Position numbers and translations under genes: made by a program. This document shows, piece by piece, positions 1 to 9,990 of a DNA stretch of 64,000 nt (within the stretch, counting starts at the first letter, position 1; every line of letters begins with the position of its first letter). The DNA is from Heterobilharzia americana (lineage: Eukaryota; Platyhelminthes; Trematoda; Strigeidida; Schistosomatidae), in contig OX104127.1 in assembly GCA_944470555.2 (NCBI GenBank), positions 132,185,113 to 132,249,112 on the forward strand. The letters are read 5' to 3'. Under the pieces are notes generated by a model. The model saw nothing but the letters and a program-made list of their open reading frames with translations. It searched no databases and had not been told where the DNA came from.

Positions 1-256
1 TTCTAACATGAAATCTATTCTTTGTTGGTAAGTTACATACCTGTTGTGTAATGATGGTTGGTTGGTTGAATCTTACCCTGATCTCTTGTTTGTATTTAAA
101 GTACACAAAGAAATTGGAGGTGAATCTCAAATGTACTTCATTATGAAGCAAGAATAAGTAATTGTGTATCCATTATATGCATATATAGTAATCGCATAAT
201 TAATTTTATCTATTTGGATTCCAATAGTGAAAACTTTTACTATTTGCTTTAACTAG

Positions 257-409
257 CTATCCTTCCAACATTACTGAATGGTATGGAGTTAACATTGTGT
301 CGGCGTGCTATAGTTCATCGGCACTTGTACATGTTTATTCACTACATAGATCGGACTACAAAGTTTTGGTTTGATAAGAGTTGGTTGAATGACGTCGATA
401 TGCGCCCAG
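257..409 (+). CDS. Internal exon of the unrecognised gene
   Basis: Only one frame is open (codons from 259). It is bounded by AG at 255-256 and GT at 410-411. It begins two bases into a codon, so an upstream exon outside or at the edge of the window must end in phase 1. Confidence 0.6.
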
Positions 410-3400
410 GTAATTTGATTTCTGTATTCATACAACAAACTTTATGAAAACTTTATGTTTTAAAATGAGTCACTTCAGAGGCAATAAATATATTATAGTT
501 TATTTAATTTTCTGAATAAATAATTTAACATTTAGTAACATGCTTTGAGTTATGTATCCCGAAGTTCTAATGAGAAGCTGTGACTTGCTGGGTCAACCAG
601 TTGGAAGTGAAGCGAACGCTAACTGAAGACCTTCGATGATAGTCGCGCTATATCATCAATTAAAAGAAATAGGAAACTGTAAACCGTTGGATTGCGACCT
701 AATAGCTGGATGGTTAACGCGTTCGCCATGAAACCGGAAGGTCCTAAGTCCGATTCCTGGAGGGACGGGGTCGTGGATGCATACTGCTAAGGAGTCCTAT
801 ACCAGGATGAAGTAGCTGTTTTCCAGTCCTCCCAAGTTCTAAGTGGTTTTCGGACTGATGTCAGTCCCTCAAAATGTAACATTTCATAATCAAGTGGCTT
901 GATTTCTTGACTCTACAAATCAACAACCTCCCAAACTAATAGGGGCATGTCTTAGCTGTTACACCTTTTGTAACAAATCTCTTGAGTACCGCCAGTTTTT
1001 CTACTTTTATCATCAAAAGATGTGCTTCATCACATTTAGAATCGAACAAATCAAGCCAATCGCTCAGAGTCAACATTTAACATTATACTACTGCGTAACG
1101 GTGCAAGTTGCCACACCTCACATCAGCATATCGAGGTAGAAAGAACTCAAGTTGAAAAATAAAGAAAAAGGTATTAAATCAGTCGAAATTATAGAAAGTT
1201 GTGGAGCGAGACGAAAAAGCGATAAAAAATAAAGGGACTCTGTATAACGATGCACTTGCACTGCGTAGATCGATTCTCAGACATATCACCTACTGTCCAA
1301 CCACGCATTTCGGTTATCTCATAAACCCCAGCCAGGAAGTCTACGCTTACCTACACGGCTCAGATCAGCAGTTACTGACTTCATGAACTGACGCTAGTGG
1401 GCAAGCGTAAAAGGTATTCAAAGACGGTGGTTGACGATTATTGCCTGTACCAATGAGATATGACCCCCTCTGGTATCTCAGTCACTGACAAGCACAAATA
1501 AATAAGTCTGACGAACTTAGTATCCACGATCCTACGTCTAAATGAAGCTCGTAAACAACAAACCGGAAGAAGCTAGGCAGGTTTCAGACCTGGTCGTGTG
1601 AGTGTTGACCAGATACTTACCGTCTGTCAGGTTCTCGAAAAGGTGTACTTATCGACGCCCGACACTAGCTTTATTCCTTTACCTGAATACTGCATTTGAC
1701 TCCGTCGACCATAAGGTCTAACGCCAGCGTCTCCGCCTGAAAGAAGTTCTAGATAAGTACATCACGCTGTTGAAAATGCTGTATGAAAACACTCATGGAA
1801 ATGTTAGTTGTGCATGTCGAGTGGTGTCCGTCAAGGTTGTCCACCCCCTCCATTCTTATTCAGTTTTGTCGTAAACGTGACTATGAAGGACTTCCCCTCT
1901 TCGTCTGACCACAGGGATTTGCCTTATCACCAGAGACTCCTAAGTAAACTTGGAGTTTTGCGGATGACATAACCTTGTCACGTGAAGTTCCTGGAAAGAT
2001 GTGTTTTCTCAGCATATCGAGTGGCAGTTTGTCTGCCCCAGGACTGCTCTGCGTTGGTACTCCGTCTGACAATAGATAGGGAAGTGGTTGAACACACTGA
2101 CCACTTGACCTACATGGGAAGTCAGATCATCAGTCATGGGTCAGAGACCGATGGCATCTATGCACTTATAAAATAGGTATGATTGACTTTTAAAAACTGA
2201 CGCCATCTGTGGCATCGCTGTAATATTCAATCGCTCTTTAAGAGTCAAGTTTAAAACGACGCACTTCGCACCGTTTTATCATACGGCTGTGAAACACGGA
2301 TATTAAAAATAGAAGACATGAGTAGGCCCCAGGTGTTCGATTGGCGTTACCTTTTTAGCATAGTTATGTGTCGTGGTACCACCACACCAGCTATGCAGAA
2401 GTCAGGCAAGGAGTTTATGGCAGACGGTGTAAATCATTTGATGAGGTTGTAAACATACATTGGCTGTAAGATGTGCTGCGCATGCATAGTTACTGTTTGT
2501 CTTGTTCCACAATATTAGCTAAAATAGGTTTGGGTTGAAAAGAGATGATGAGATTAAGACATAGAATGAGTGCGTGAAGTCTGTAACTATTGATCTGAGC
2601 CATGTAGGCAAGCCCAGACTTGCTGGTTGAGGTCCATGGGAAAATCGAAACCAATGATCGGGGATTAGGTGTTATGTTCGAGAATCGACTTCCGTGGTGC
2701 AAGTACATCCTCATATTATTTTAATCTTAATCATCGTACGATGTGACGTTATTTTTCATCTTGGTTTTCCTCTACCTAGATGCCCTGATGTGAAGCTTAG
2801 CAACTTAAAGTGTTACTCACTAACACTACGTCTTATTCTGACTGTATTTTGTATAACTGTACTAGACATTTATGTAATCAATCCTTTATGATGTGATTTG
2901 CAGCAAGCTGTCAAGGAAGATATTCTAATTTCTTTCCTTATCCTCTTTAACAGGGTTGTAAAATTGCGTTTTCCCATAACCTTTGTCAAACATTTTCTTC
3001 AATGCAATTTCGGTGTACTAGAATTTTCAGTTCAGTAGCTAGTTTATGAAAGTATTATTTCGGAAGTATATTGACAACAAGAATGGGATAATACTGGGTA
3101 GCCGAATTCGTTTTGACACGTTTTGGTGATGGCTTACTTTGTTCTACGGTCTGACAACTGCAACTTAATTGTAGAGACGTAAATAAAGTGATATACTTAT
3201 ACAGCAGCTTTTTTATAAAATGAAAAGTGATTAAGAGATGTATTTTTCTCATGCGTCACTTTTCCACGACTTATATGATTATTCTTGCGTGATTAGCATA
3301 ACAATGAACCTTTGTTTGGATGGTTCTCTATGATTTTCTCCAGCACTGTTAGTCGTCCCGTAGTATTTATTATTCAGTCTTTCTCTTTGTTGGTAGTTTT

Positions 3401-6030
3401 ACTAAACGCCAGCATCCTCTAGTCAAACTTCAACATTGACCTATAGGTTCTTGTACTTAGTTATGAATCACATATGCTGTTTGGAAAACACTGATTTAGG
3501 GCAGTTGCACATATGTCAGTATGAGACGAGGCTCTGTTCTTGAGGTGATCATTAGAGATAATCGTACAAGTGTCATACTTGATAAAACAGACTTCTATCT
3601 TACATTGGAAGTTATTATTGTAAGGTAGCTGGTCTGTTTTCCAGAAGTTCAAATATCTCCTGTTCTGCACCTTATAGTTTTAAACCATAAAATGTAATTT
3701 CAACAGTTTTAACATAATCATTTTGCTAGTCTAATTCGACATTGTCTTTCACGAAATTCGATGATGTATTTGGAAGCCTTTTTTTACAATCAGAAGTCAT
3801 TCATTCGCCATATGATACTAAAAGAGTTAAGATAAATAAGACGTGATTTGAACTATCTTCCCTTTAAATTTTAAGGATATGACTTATTCATTCATTCCAT
3901 TTGATGGTTAAAACCCTACTTGAGTGAATTATTTTCATTTCACTGTTTTTGCGCATAAGTGCATCACGATGTCATATTGATCTTAGTGACTAGCAGAGAA
4001 GTCCACGACGCGCGTTTCGCCCTACTTGGGACTCACCAGCTGGGTTATCTGCACCTCAGTGAGTGATGTTGTCCCCACTGAGGCTCGAAACCCGTACTTC
4101 ACTTCAAATTCCAGAGTGTTATCCACTAAACCATTGGGGCACGATAGCCACCTCTTGTGCAACGGGTGCCATTTGTTGTAATGATACTTGTAATTTCCCG
4201 TTGATATACAGGGTTGATCAGCTGATAAGTCCCGAGTAGGACGAAACGCGTGTTTTGGATTGCTCTGCTAGTCACTAAGATCAATATAACATTACGAATA
4301 ACCGGCAGTATCAAGGTATCCACGTAGGAACTCATCTGCCAACTGACAATGTGTTCTAGCTGTCTTCAGAATAGACTCCCTGATGGTCTGTTGTGGGAAC
4401 TGGATCTACTGAGTCAAATAAGTCAGGAATAAGCGTAACTACATATCGATAACACCAAAGGATAATTGCGCGTCATATGGTAATTTCAGTGTAATTGGAT
4501 GGTAATAAACATTTGTTTTTGAGGATGTATTTCACCAAGTATGTTTTGTTTTTTGTTCATTAGTAGAAATGAAGTTCAATGTTTTGTCGGACTAAAGTTG
4601 AACATTGTTCAAGAGTTTCAAGCCGAATTTAAGCGTCTTCCAAGTTTCTTTGAGTTCTTTATTAAATGTAATTTTTTGATGTAAATTTACTTTAAAATTA
4701 TAATCGCTATTTTAAACTAAACTTCTTATTAGTCCCATCTACGGAAATATATTTAGAAGTATATCCTAACAAATGCACAAAAGTCACAAAAAAGTGTTTA
4801 TTGGAAAGATGCTTTAATTTTCGTTTTCTATGTACATTTTTGTTGCCTTAACTTCATTGCAATCTTGTATACTTTAAGTTATAAAAGTTGGACAGCTTAT
4901 CCTAGTTTATTCCTGTCTGAAAACCTTAGTGAATTTGAATCAAGTATGAGTTTTCACATCAGTGCTATTGTTCCTAAATATTGTGTTAATTTTTCTTGAA
5001 TTTATTTTCATTATACTCATTTCCCTCCATTGTACATATGTATATTGATACTGGGTGATGATTGAAGGTGAAATGAAAATTTGCACCGCCACCGGATTGG
5101 GACCAGACACCTCCACATTTCCAGCTCGATGCTCTACCAACTGAGTTACGAGGTTCGACTGCTGACCAGATTTTTATTTCACTTTAATCACCAAGCGTGT
5201 TGTCCGACTACCATGATTGAAGTGAACTAAAAAAATCTAGTCATCAGTTGGACCCCTGTAGCTTAGTCGGTGGTTGCTGGTTCGAATTCGGCCGCGGTGC
5301 AATCATCACTCAGTATCAATACTAGTCTGTCAAACCATGCCTATCTCAGATAGTCAAAATGATAATATATATATGTATATATTTATTTTTCCACTTTGTA
5401 GTCTTAGTGAAATCGGAACAACCGCCTATTCAAAGTTCAACATCTGAATTTCCAAGTGATACGGAACCATTTACAACTAATAATAAGTCACTACGTCGAA
5501 CAACACGAAATACGCGTAAATCTCAATTATCTGACTTATCAAATTCAACAAAAACTTTATATGAAAATGAATCACCTACAGTAACATTGAATACTCAATC
5601 AATTAGTGTAAATTTTAATGATTTAATAGAAGATTCTAATATCAATATATCCTTAGTAAGTTCTTCAGTGTCAACAGCATTAAGAACATTATCAAAGAAG
5701 GTGATGTGTGCAACAATGACAACTACGAAAAAAAAGTATAATACAGTTAATAGATTGATAAGTATATCATCTCAATCACAAGTTAAACATACCAATCAAT
5801 CAGTACCATTATTAAATGAGAATAAAATCCTTGGTAAAGTTAAAGTTGATCACAATCTTGGAACAACAACAACGACGACGACAACAACAAGAAAGATGAG
5901 TAGTTCTATGACTACAAGTGTACAGGATAATCTTGATAATAATATTCGTGTTACACGTTCAATAGCTTTACGAAATAAAAATGCTAATTATAATCCAAAT
6001 CCACATACTTATTCATTAAGAGGGAAATAG
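257..6030 (+). CDS. 3' end of an unrecognised gene (two exons visible)
   Basis: Two plus-strand exons, 257-409 and 5402-6030, join in phase. The first ends one base into a codon before GTAATT; the second starts with the two bases that complete it after a pyrimidine-rich TTTTCCACTTTGTAG. The upstream part of the gene lies outside the window. The first exon encodes a well-ordered segment rich in aromatic and basic residues (LCRRAIVHRHLYMFIHYIDR, then KFWFDKSWLNDVDMRP). The last exon encodes about 210 residues of Ser/Thr/Asn-rich low-complexity sequence with basic patches (RRTTRNTRK, VTRSIALRNK) and a threonine run, ending in TAG at 6028-6030. I do not recognise the family. The tail suggests a disordered, possibly nuclear C-terminus, but that is a guess. 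An ATTAAA at 6080-6085 could be the polyadenylation signal. The 5 kb intron holds SINE and LINE debris. Confidence 0.6.
695..880 (+). repeat. Family B tRNA-derived SINE, degenerate copy
   Basis: A tRNA-like head (AGCTGGATGGTTAACGCG, with a box-B-like AGTCCGATTCC) is followed by a degenerate hammerhead-like segment (CTGCTAAGGAGTCC through GGATGAAG) and the family tail (GACTGATGTCAGTCC). Same order as the minus-strand copies at 8.9, 9.3 and 20.3 kb. Confidence 0.6.
1080..1500 (-). mobile_element. 3' tail fragment of an SR/Perere-like non-LTR retrotransposon
   Basis: The sequence matches, in the same orientation, the tail seen near 25.93 and 48.0-48.3 kb (motifs GTGCAAGTTGCCACACC, ATCGATTCTCAG, GGCTCAGATCAGC). 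No intact coding frame. Confidence 0.55.
1530..2490 (+). mobile_element. Decayed reverse-transcriptase fragment of a non-LTR retrotransposon
   Basis: Broken plus-strand frames translate to RT-type pieces: a palm-like NTAFDSVDHKV near 1680-1720, then VVEHTDHLTYMGSQIISHG near 2085-2145, and a CETRILKIEDMS-like segment near 2285-2320. These are typical of the C-terminal half of schistosome SR/Perere-type ORF2. Many stops and shifts make it non-functional. It lies head-to-head against the tail fragment at 1080-1500. Confidence 0.65.
3985..4195 (-). repeat. SM-alpha-like SINE, minus copy of a head-to-head pair
   Basis: Read on minus: a tRNA-like head (TGGTTTAGTGGATAACACTC, then a box-B-like GGGTTTCGAGCCTC) and the linker GGTGCAGATAACCCAGC, followed by a hammerhead-like block near 4000-4050. 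In this copy the CUGAUGA core reads CTGGTGA (A6 changed), so cleavage is unlikely. Confidence 0.75.
4205..4300 (+). repeat. SM-alpha-like SINE 3' part, plus strand
   Basis: A plus-strand hammerhead block with core CTGATAA (G8 changed), stem II GTCC/GGAC, GAAAC, and the usual downstream GGATTGCTCTGCTAGTCAC end. With the minus copy at 3985-4195 it forms an inverted pair. Confidence 0.7.
5055..5165 (-). repeat. Family C tRNA-derived SINE
   Basis: On minus the sequence reads CCTCGTAACTCAGTTGGTAG (box-A-like), then GGTCCCAATCCGGTGGCGG (box-B-like), then AAATTTTCATTTCACC and a TCACCCAGTATC end. The same family occurs at 11335-11455. It lacks a matched acceptor stem, so it is a SINE head rather than a tRNA gene. 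Confidence 0.65.
5250..5335 (+). repeat. Family C SINE, inverted partner
   Basis: A plus-strand partial copy: CCTGTAGCTTAGTCGGTGG, then GGTTCGAATTCGGCCGCGG, then the TCATCACTCAGTATC end, about 90 bp after the minus copy. Confidence 0.55.
5402..6030 (+). CDS. Terminal exon of the unrecognised gene
   Basis: The exon is open from the acceptor at 5400-5401 to TAG at 6028-6030. The open frame continues upstream to 5359, but that stretch is AT-repeat intron ending in the acceptor, so it is excluded. It contains an (ACA/ACG)n threonine run near 5869-5890. Confidence 0.65.
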
Positions 6031-6289
6031 TATACACGACTTTCAAATGTATACATGTTTGTATAATCACTTTTTATGGATTAAAATATGTTAGTTATTG
6101 TCTATCTTAATGAATATATCTCCTCTTTTACTATATGATTATTTGTATGTCTTTTATACTCTTGGTTTAAAAAGAAAAATTTTTATTGTATACTATATTT
6201 TGTGAATAGAAATGCCTTTAAATTAAGGAAATACCTTTCTTTTTCTTCTGAAAATTTAATCAATATATTGATGTTTCAGTGTTATTTCT

Positions 6290-6495
6290 TATATTACACC
6301 GTCATTGATTGGACTGAATTGATCAGTCTCTGTTGGTATATGGACTCCTTTATAGATGCCTCAATATTGCCTGTGTTTCAATTATATATAGTAATGATGG
6401 CCAGTGGCTAGCAGTATAATCCAGGATGATTTCTAAATAGGATGAAATGCGCATCCTGTATTCCACTGTTAGCTACTGTCCATCATTACTATACA
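6290..6495. repeat. SM-alpha-like fragments, inverted
   Basis: 6296-6390 holds the SM-alpha tail segment in minus orientation (GACTGAATTGATCAGTCTCT, CAATATTGCCTGTG). 6400-6485 holds a degenerate hammerhead 3' part in plus orientation (AAATAGGATGAAATGCGCATC, then ATTCCACTGTTAGC). Confidence 0.6.
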
Positions 6496-6499
6496 TATT

Positions 6500-6970
6500 A
6501 ATGTTTCATTAAAAAGTGAATACAATCGAAGAATCGAGGATATGGAAATAGGATGGTTATTATTTTTATCTTTAGTGCGAAGCAATCATCAGCTGTGCTA
6601 TACTTCTGATATTCACTGATCATGGTAGTGTAAAGTTATCATTGATATTTAATTTTCTTTTTAATACCACTAGTGTTGTTGTTCCTCTCTGAAACACTTT
6701 CAGTTTGATTGTATATAGATATTACCACTTTTCATTGTTATTTGAGTAAGTACTTACAGTTCAGGAATGCATACATGTAAACTTGTCAACTATATTGTTT
6801 GAGATTGAGCCTAAAACCATTGGAGGGTGGTAATTTTTCTGTTAAATAGGCTAAATTGTTATTCCTTAATATTTCCTTCGACTAATACGGGTTAACAATG
6901 TAAACTGTTTTCAAATACTTATGACTAACTATTAAGTAATGTGTTTTTAAGATGAATGAGGATTTGAATT
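6500..6970. other. No recognisable feature
   Basis: AT-rich intergenic sequence between the unrecognised gene and PTCD3. No repeat family, RNA or exon recognised. Confidence 0.5.
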
Positions 6971-6971
6971 T

Positions 6972-7246
6972 AGAGGTAGTATTCATCATGAACTAAAATC
7001 AGTTGGAGAACCATTGAAAATCTGGAAGCCACGAAACAACTGTTTCATCCTAGAATGGGACTCCTTGGCGGTACGTACACACGACCCATAAAACCTGAAG
7101 ATTCTCAGTTCGATCCCTAACCGGGTCGTGTGTACTTACTGCCAAGGAGTCTTATACTAGGACGAAAGAGGTGTCCAGTGCTCTCAGATTTCCAATGGTT
7201 CCCCGACTGATGTCAGTCTGTGATGAGTAGTACCTCTAACTTATAA
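6972..7246. repeat. Family B SINE foldback (palindromic) element
   Basis: The left end AGAGGTAGTATTCATCATGA is mirrored by TGATGAGTAGTACCTCT at the right end. Inside, a minus-oriented hammerhead-like block (about 7035-7075) faces a plus-oriented one (about 7125-7170). Both share the same altered core, CCAAGGAGTC. The centre contains ACACGACCC and GGGTCGTGTGT complementary to each other. Confidence 0.65.
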
Positions 7247-7249
7247 GCA

Positions 7250-8285
7250 TTTTACATTCTTGTATTTGATAGATTTTGAAAATTTGTATGCATAACGATT
7301 TACAACTGGTTACTGTACAGAAAACAAATAAAAATTTTACATGAATGGTGATTATTAACTAATGATTATGTACAACTTTATAAACGGCAAATGACGATAG
7401 TCACTAAGGTTTGTTTATCGTTATCAGTATTGAGAATATTTCTAAATCCCATGTGAATTACTATCTGAATAATACATTGGAATGAATTAATTTCTCACTA
7501 GTAGTTTGAGGGTAAACATACAATGATAATGATATAGCATTATATATTTGATCACGATTCGAGCACAATTTATTGCTCATATTCATATAATAAAAGTTAT
7601 CATAAAACTTCCTGTCTTAGTTTTTTGTATAGCTCTACTAAATTTTTTTTTCTTTGATTTGATTGGTAGTAAGATTTTCCTTATAACTGAAATTTTGGTG
7701 TTGGATTATTCCCGTTACATGTGTTAGGCATTGAAGTGATGACCAGAGATCAACCTTTCACACCACTTAACTACACTAATCTTCAGAACTATAACTCTGT
7801 CTCAGCGTGTTGTATGATAGTGTGTTATTTCATGCATAGTTATGATTAAATTCTTTTCTAGATTAATCATCTTGGTAGAGTTCATCCATGTAAACCTAAC
7901 CACATTCTTGTAATCTGCTAACCTGATTTACCTTGATCGGTTAGTTTGATACATGATACACTATGGAATTCTCAGCTTGCACTATCTGAAAAAATTCACT
8001 CCCTGTAGGATGTTTTTAAACGAAATAACTATTGCATCTGAATAGTGTTAATAATAACAACAATAAAGGCAACAATGTGAAACGGGCAGCTAGTTTTACA
8101 TTAGCGTCTGATCTGGACTGGTGAAAGAATAGAAAATCGAGCGTAATTTTGATGGTGATGGTAGTTCATTCACCTCGTACAAAAATCTGCAATTCGATAT
8201 AGGTGTTCTAAGAGTATTAATGTAGTGTACTTTTGTGTATAAGTCCACTTCTATCCACTGTAACATCTTTCCTTTATTTTTTTTC
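7250..8285. other. No recognisable feature
   Basis: AT-rich intergenic sequence with no coding or repeat signal I can name. It ends in a pyrimidine-rich tract with AG at 8288-8289 that could be a splice acceptor. Confidence 0.4.
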
Positions 8286-8289
8286 TTAG

Positions 8290-8560
8290 CTTGACAAACG
8301 ACAGTTTAAAAGCACTTTAAAAACTTGCAAGAGTACATTATACACTTAGAGGATGCATTAAAAAGATTAAAACAAATTGAAAGGGAAGAATTTGATGAAA
8401 TATATTCAATGGAAATTTTTCACTAGCCAAAGGTTTAAGCTTGCCGCCACCAGGTTGTACTTTACCTCACAGTCATGCATCTAGTAGGAATGATCCAATA
8501 CCAATTCCAGATACACAGAAAACCATACTACCAACCAAATCAAAGAATGAAAAGCAATAG
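8290..8560 (+). pseudogene. Exon-like coding stretch broken by two frame changes
   Basis: After a strong acceptor-like tract (CCTTTATTTTTTTTCTTAG) the sequence reads as coherent protein in three successive frames. First comes LDKRQFKSTLK. Next is an acidic/basic helical segment (HLEDALKRLKQIEREEFDEI). Last is a Pro-rich tail (SLPPPGCTLPHSHASSRNDP through KSKNEKQ) ending at TAG 8558-8560. The frame changes fall at an A5 run (about 8319-8323) and a T5 run (about 8416-8420). It could be a decayed terminal exon or retro-copy, or a real exon with two homopolymer errors in the assembly. Family not recognised. Confidence 0.45.
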
Positions 8561-8859
8561 AACTCTAAATAACTAAGGCAGGAAGTTGTGTGATTACCTT
8601 TATATGAATATGATCAGTAAATTGCGCTTGAACCATCATCTAGTAAATTATACGATATCATTGTGTCCTATATCAAATAGGCTAGTCTAGTATGAAATAT
8701 CTTTTTGGTAATGCAACACAATAACTATACACAGGTTTGTACAACAAATAATTATTATGTCCGTGTTAAGTTTTTCATTCAACGTTTGAGATCCACGGTC
8801 CTTTGATTAAATCTAAAGATTTATTTAATTTAATGGTTTGTGAGGACTTTTAATGATTT

Positions 8860-9110
8860 CCAGTTGGTATTCATTATGGACTGACATCAGTTGGAGAAAT
8901 ATTGGAAACCTGGGAGCATTGGACAACTGTTTTGTCCTAGTATGGGACTCCTCAACAGTGTGCACCGATGGTCTCGCCAGGGGTCGGACCCAGGACCTTC
9001 ACGTTCCACAGCCAGCACTTTGCCATTGAGCCACTGGATCGGAATCCGATGGTTCATATTCCAAACTTCTATGAGTTCAAGAAATAACACGACTATCACT
9101 CAAGGTCATC
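8860..9110 (-). repeat. Family B tRNA-derived SINE with degenerate hammerhead
   Basis: On minus: a tRNA-like head (CAGTGGCTCAATGGCAAAG, box B GGGTCCGACCCC), then a hammerhead-like block (TTGAGGAGTCCCATACTAGG, then CAAAAC), then the tail CAACTGATGTCAGTCC and ATGAATACCAA. Core C3 and G12 are altered in this copy. Confidence 0.7.
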
Positions 9111-9254
9111 GTTGAATATTTGTCCTCACGTCCATCAGGTTTGCCCCGGGGGTGATGACTTCTCGTTGAAACTTCAGGAATCACCTCTCGAAGCTAGTCA
9201 CTAACGAGCACTAGATGAATTTAATTTGGGGGTTTATGGGGATTTAGTGGTTTT

Positions 9255-9455
9255 TCAAGTTGGTATTCATCATGGACTGACATCAGTTTGAGGAATATTG
9301 GAAACCTGGGAGCGCTGGACAGCTGTTTCACCTTAGTATGGGACTCCTCAGCAGTGCGCAACCATGACGCCGCCAGGGATCGAACCCACGACCTTCAGGT
9401 TTTCACTGTTCCTCCAACTGATATCAGTCTATGATGAATACCAACTTTAAATCTG
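9255..9455 (-). repeat. Family B SINE with intact hammerhead core and inverted ends
   Basis: Same family, on minus: box B GGGTTCGATCCC, then the hammerhead at about 9310-9360, then the tail. Both outer ends carry the tail in opposite orientations (GTTGGTATTCATCATGGACT at the left, ATCAGTCTATGATGAATACC at the right), so the copy is bounded by inverted repeats. Confidence 0.7.
9310..9360 (-). ncRNA. Candidate hammerhead ribozyme (type I), family B
   Basis: On minus the core reads CTGAGGA (fits CUGANGA; plus 44-51 of the 9301 line, i.e. 9344-9351). The stem II region is GTCCCATACTAAGGT, then GAAAC (9325-9329), then AGCTGTC. ACAGCTGT is self-complementary like ACGCGCGT in the SM-alpha hammerhead, and GUC precedes the predicted cleavage point. 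Stem I would pair GCACTG with CAGCGC (one A.C mismatch). Stem II is weakened in this copy. Activity is inferred only. Confidence 0.55.
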
Positions 9456-9630
9456 GAGAGTTTCTTTGTTTTACTCTTAGGTCTAATACTCTTAGTAGCT
9501 TGCGGATGTTTATCACTTTTTGTTTTGAAGTGATAATACTAATTTTATTCAAGCATATTTAGGTGTATCTTAGTCACCTCAATTAATAACGTTCAATCAA
9601 ATTGTATCTTCTTTTTACAGATTCACAGGA

Positions 9631-9990
9631 ATGCTGCGTTACTCATGCATGAGCAATGGATCCAATAGAAAATATTTATTTCCATTTCATAAATTCTATT
9701 TTTCAACTTTATCATCATCATCATCATCATTAAAAACTGATGAGATGAATTCACTTGATATTGATCCACCATTGAAACGTTACAGAAATTCTACATCTAT
9801 TATACGTGCATTAATTTCATGTGTACAACATTCTCCAGATGCTCCAAATTATCGATTAGGCCCAGAATTCACTCTTTTGTCAGCCACTAGAACATGTAAT
9901 CATTGGTTAGCAAAAGCAAAAGGTCGTTTAGCTGCAAGAGTCGCTGCTAGAGATTTTTTTCCAAATGATATTGTAACTTTAAGCAAAGAA
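9631..9990 (+). CDS. PTCD3: PTCD3 exon 1 (coding)
   Basis: 120 codons, phase 0, donor GTAAGT at 9991. It contains a (TCA)n serine run at 9712-9730 and ends ...FFPNDIVTLSKE. AG at 9619-9620 precedes it. Confidence 0.85.

Noticed and set aside
1..27. Possible exon end before GTAAGT at position 28
   Set aside because: Its only open frame leaves two bases, which does not match the phase needed by the exon at 257-409.
90..158. An open stretch reading HKEIGGESQMYFIMKQE after an AAAG acceptor-like site
   Set aside because: It ends in TAA directly before the only GT donor and cannot be phased with the exon at 257; not called as an exon.
5055..5165. A tRNA gene (also considered at 11335-11455)
   Set aside because: Box A and box B are good, but the acceptor stem does not pair, the anticodon loop is not convincing, and the sequence is repeated with a SINE tail.
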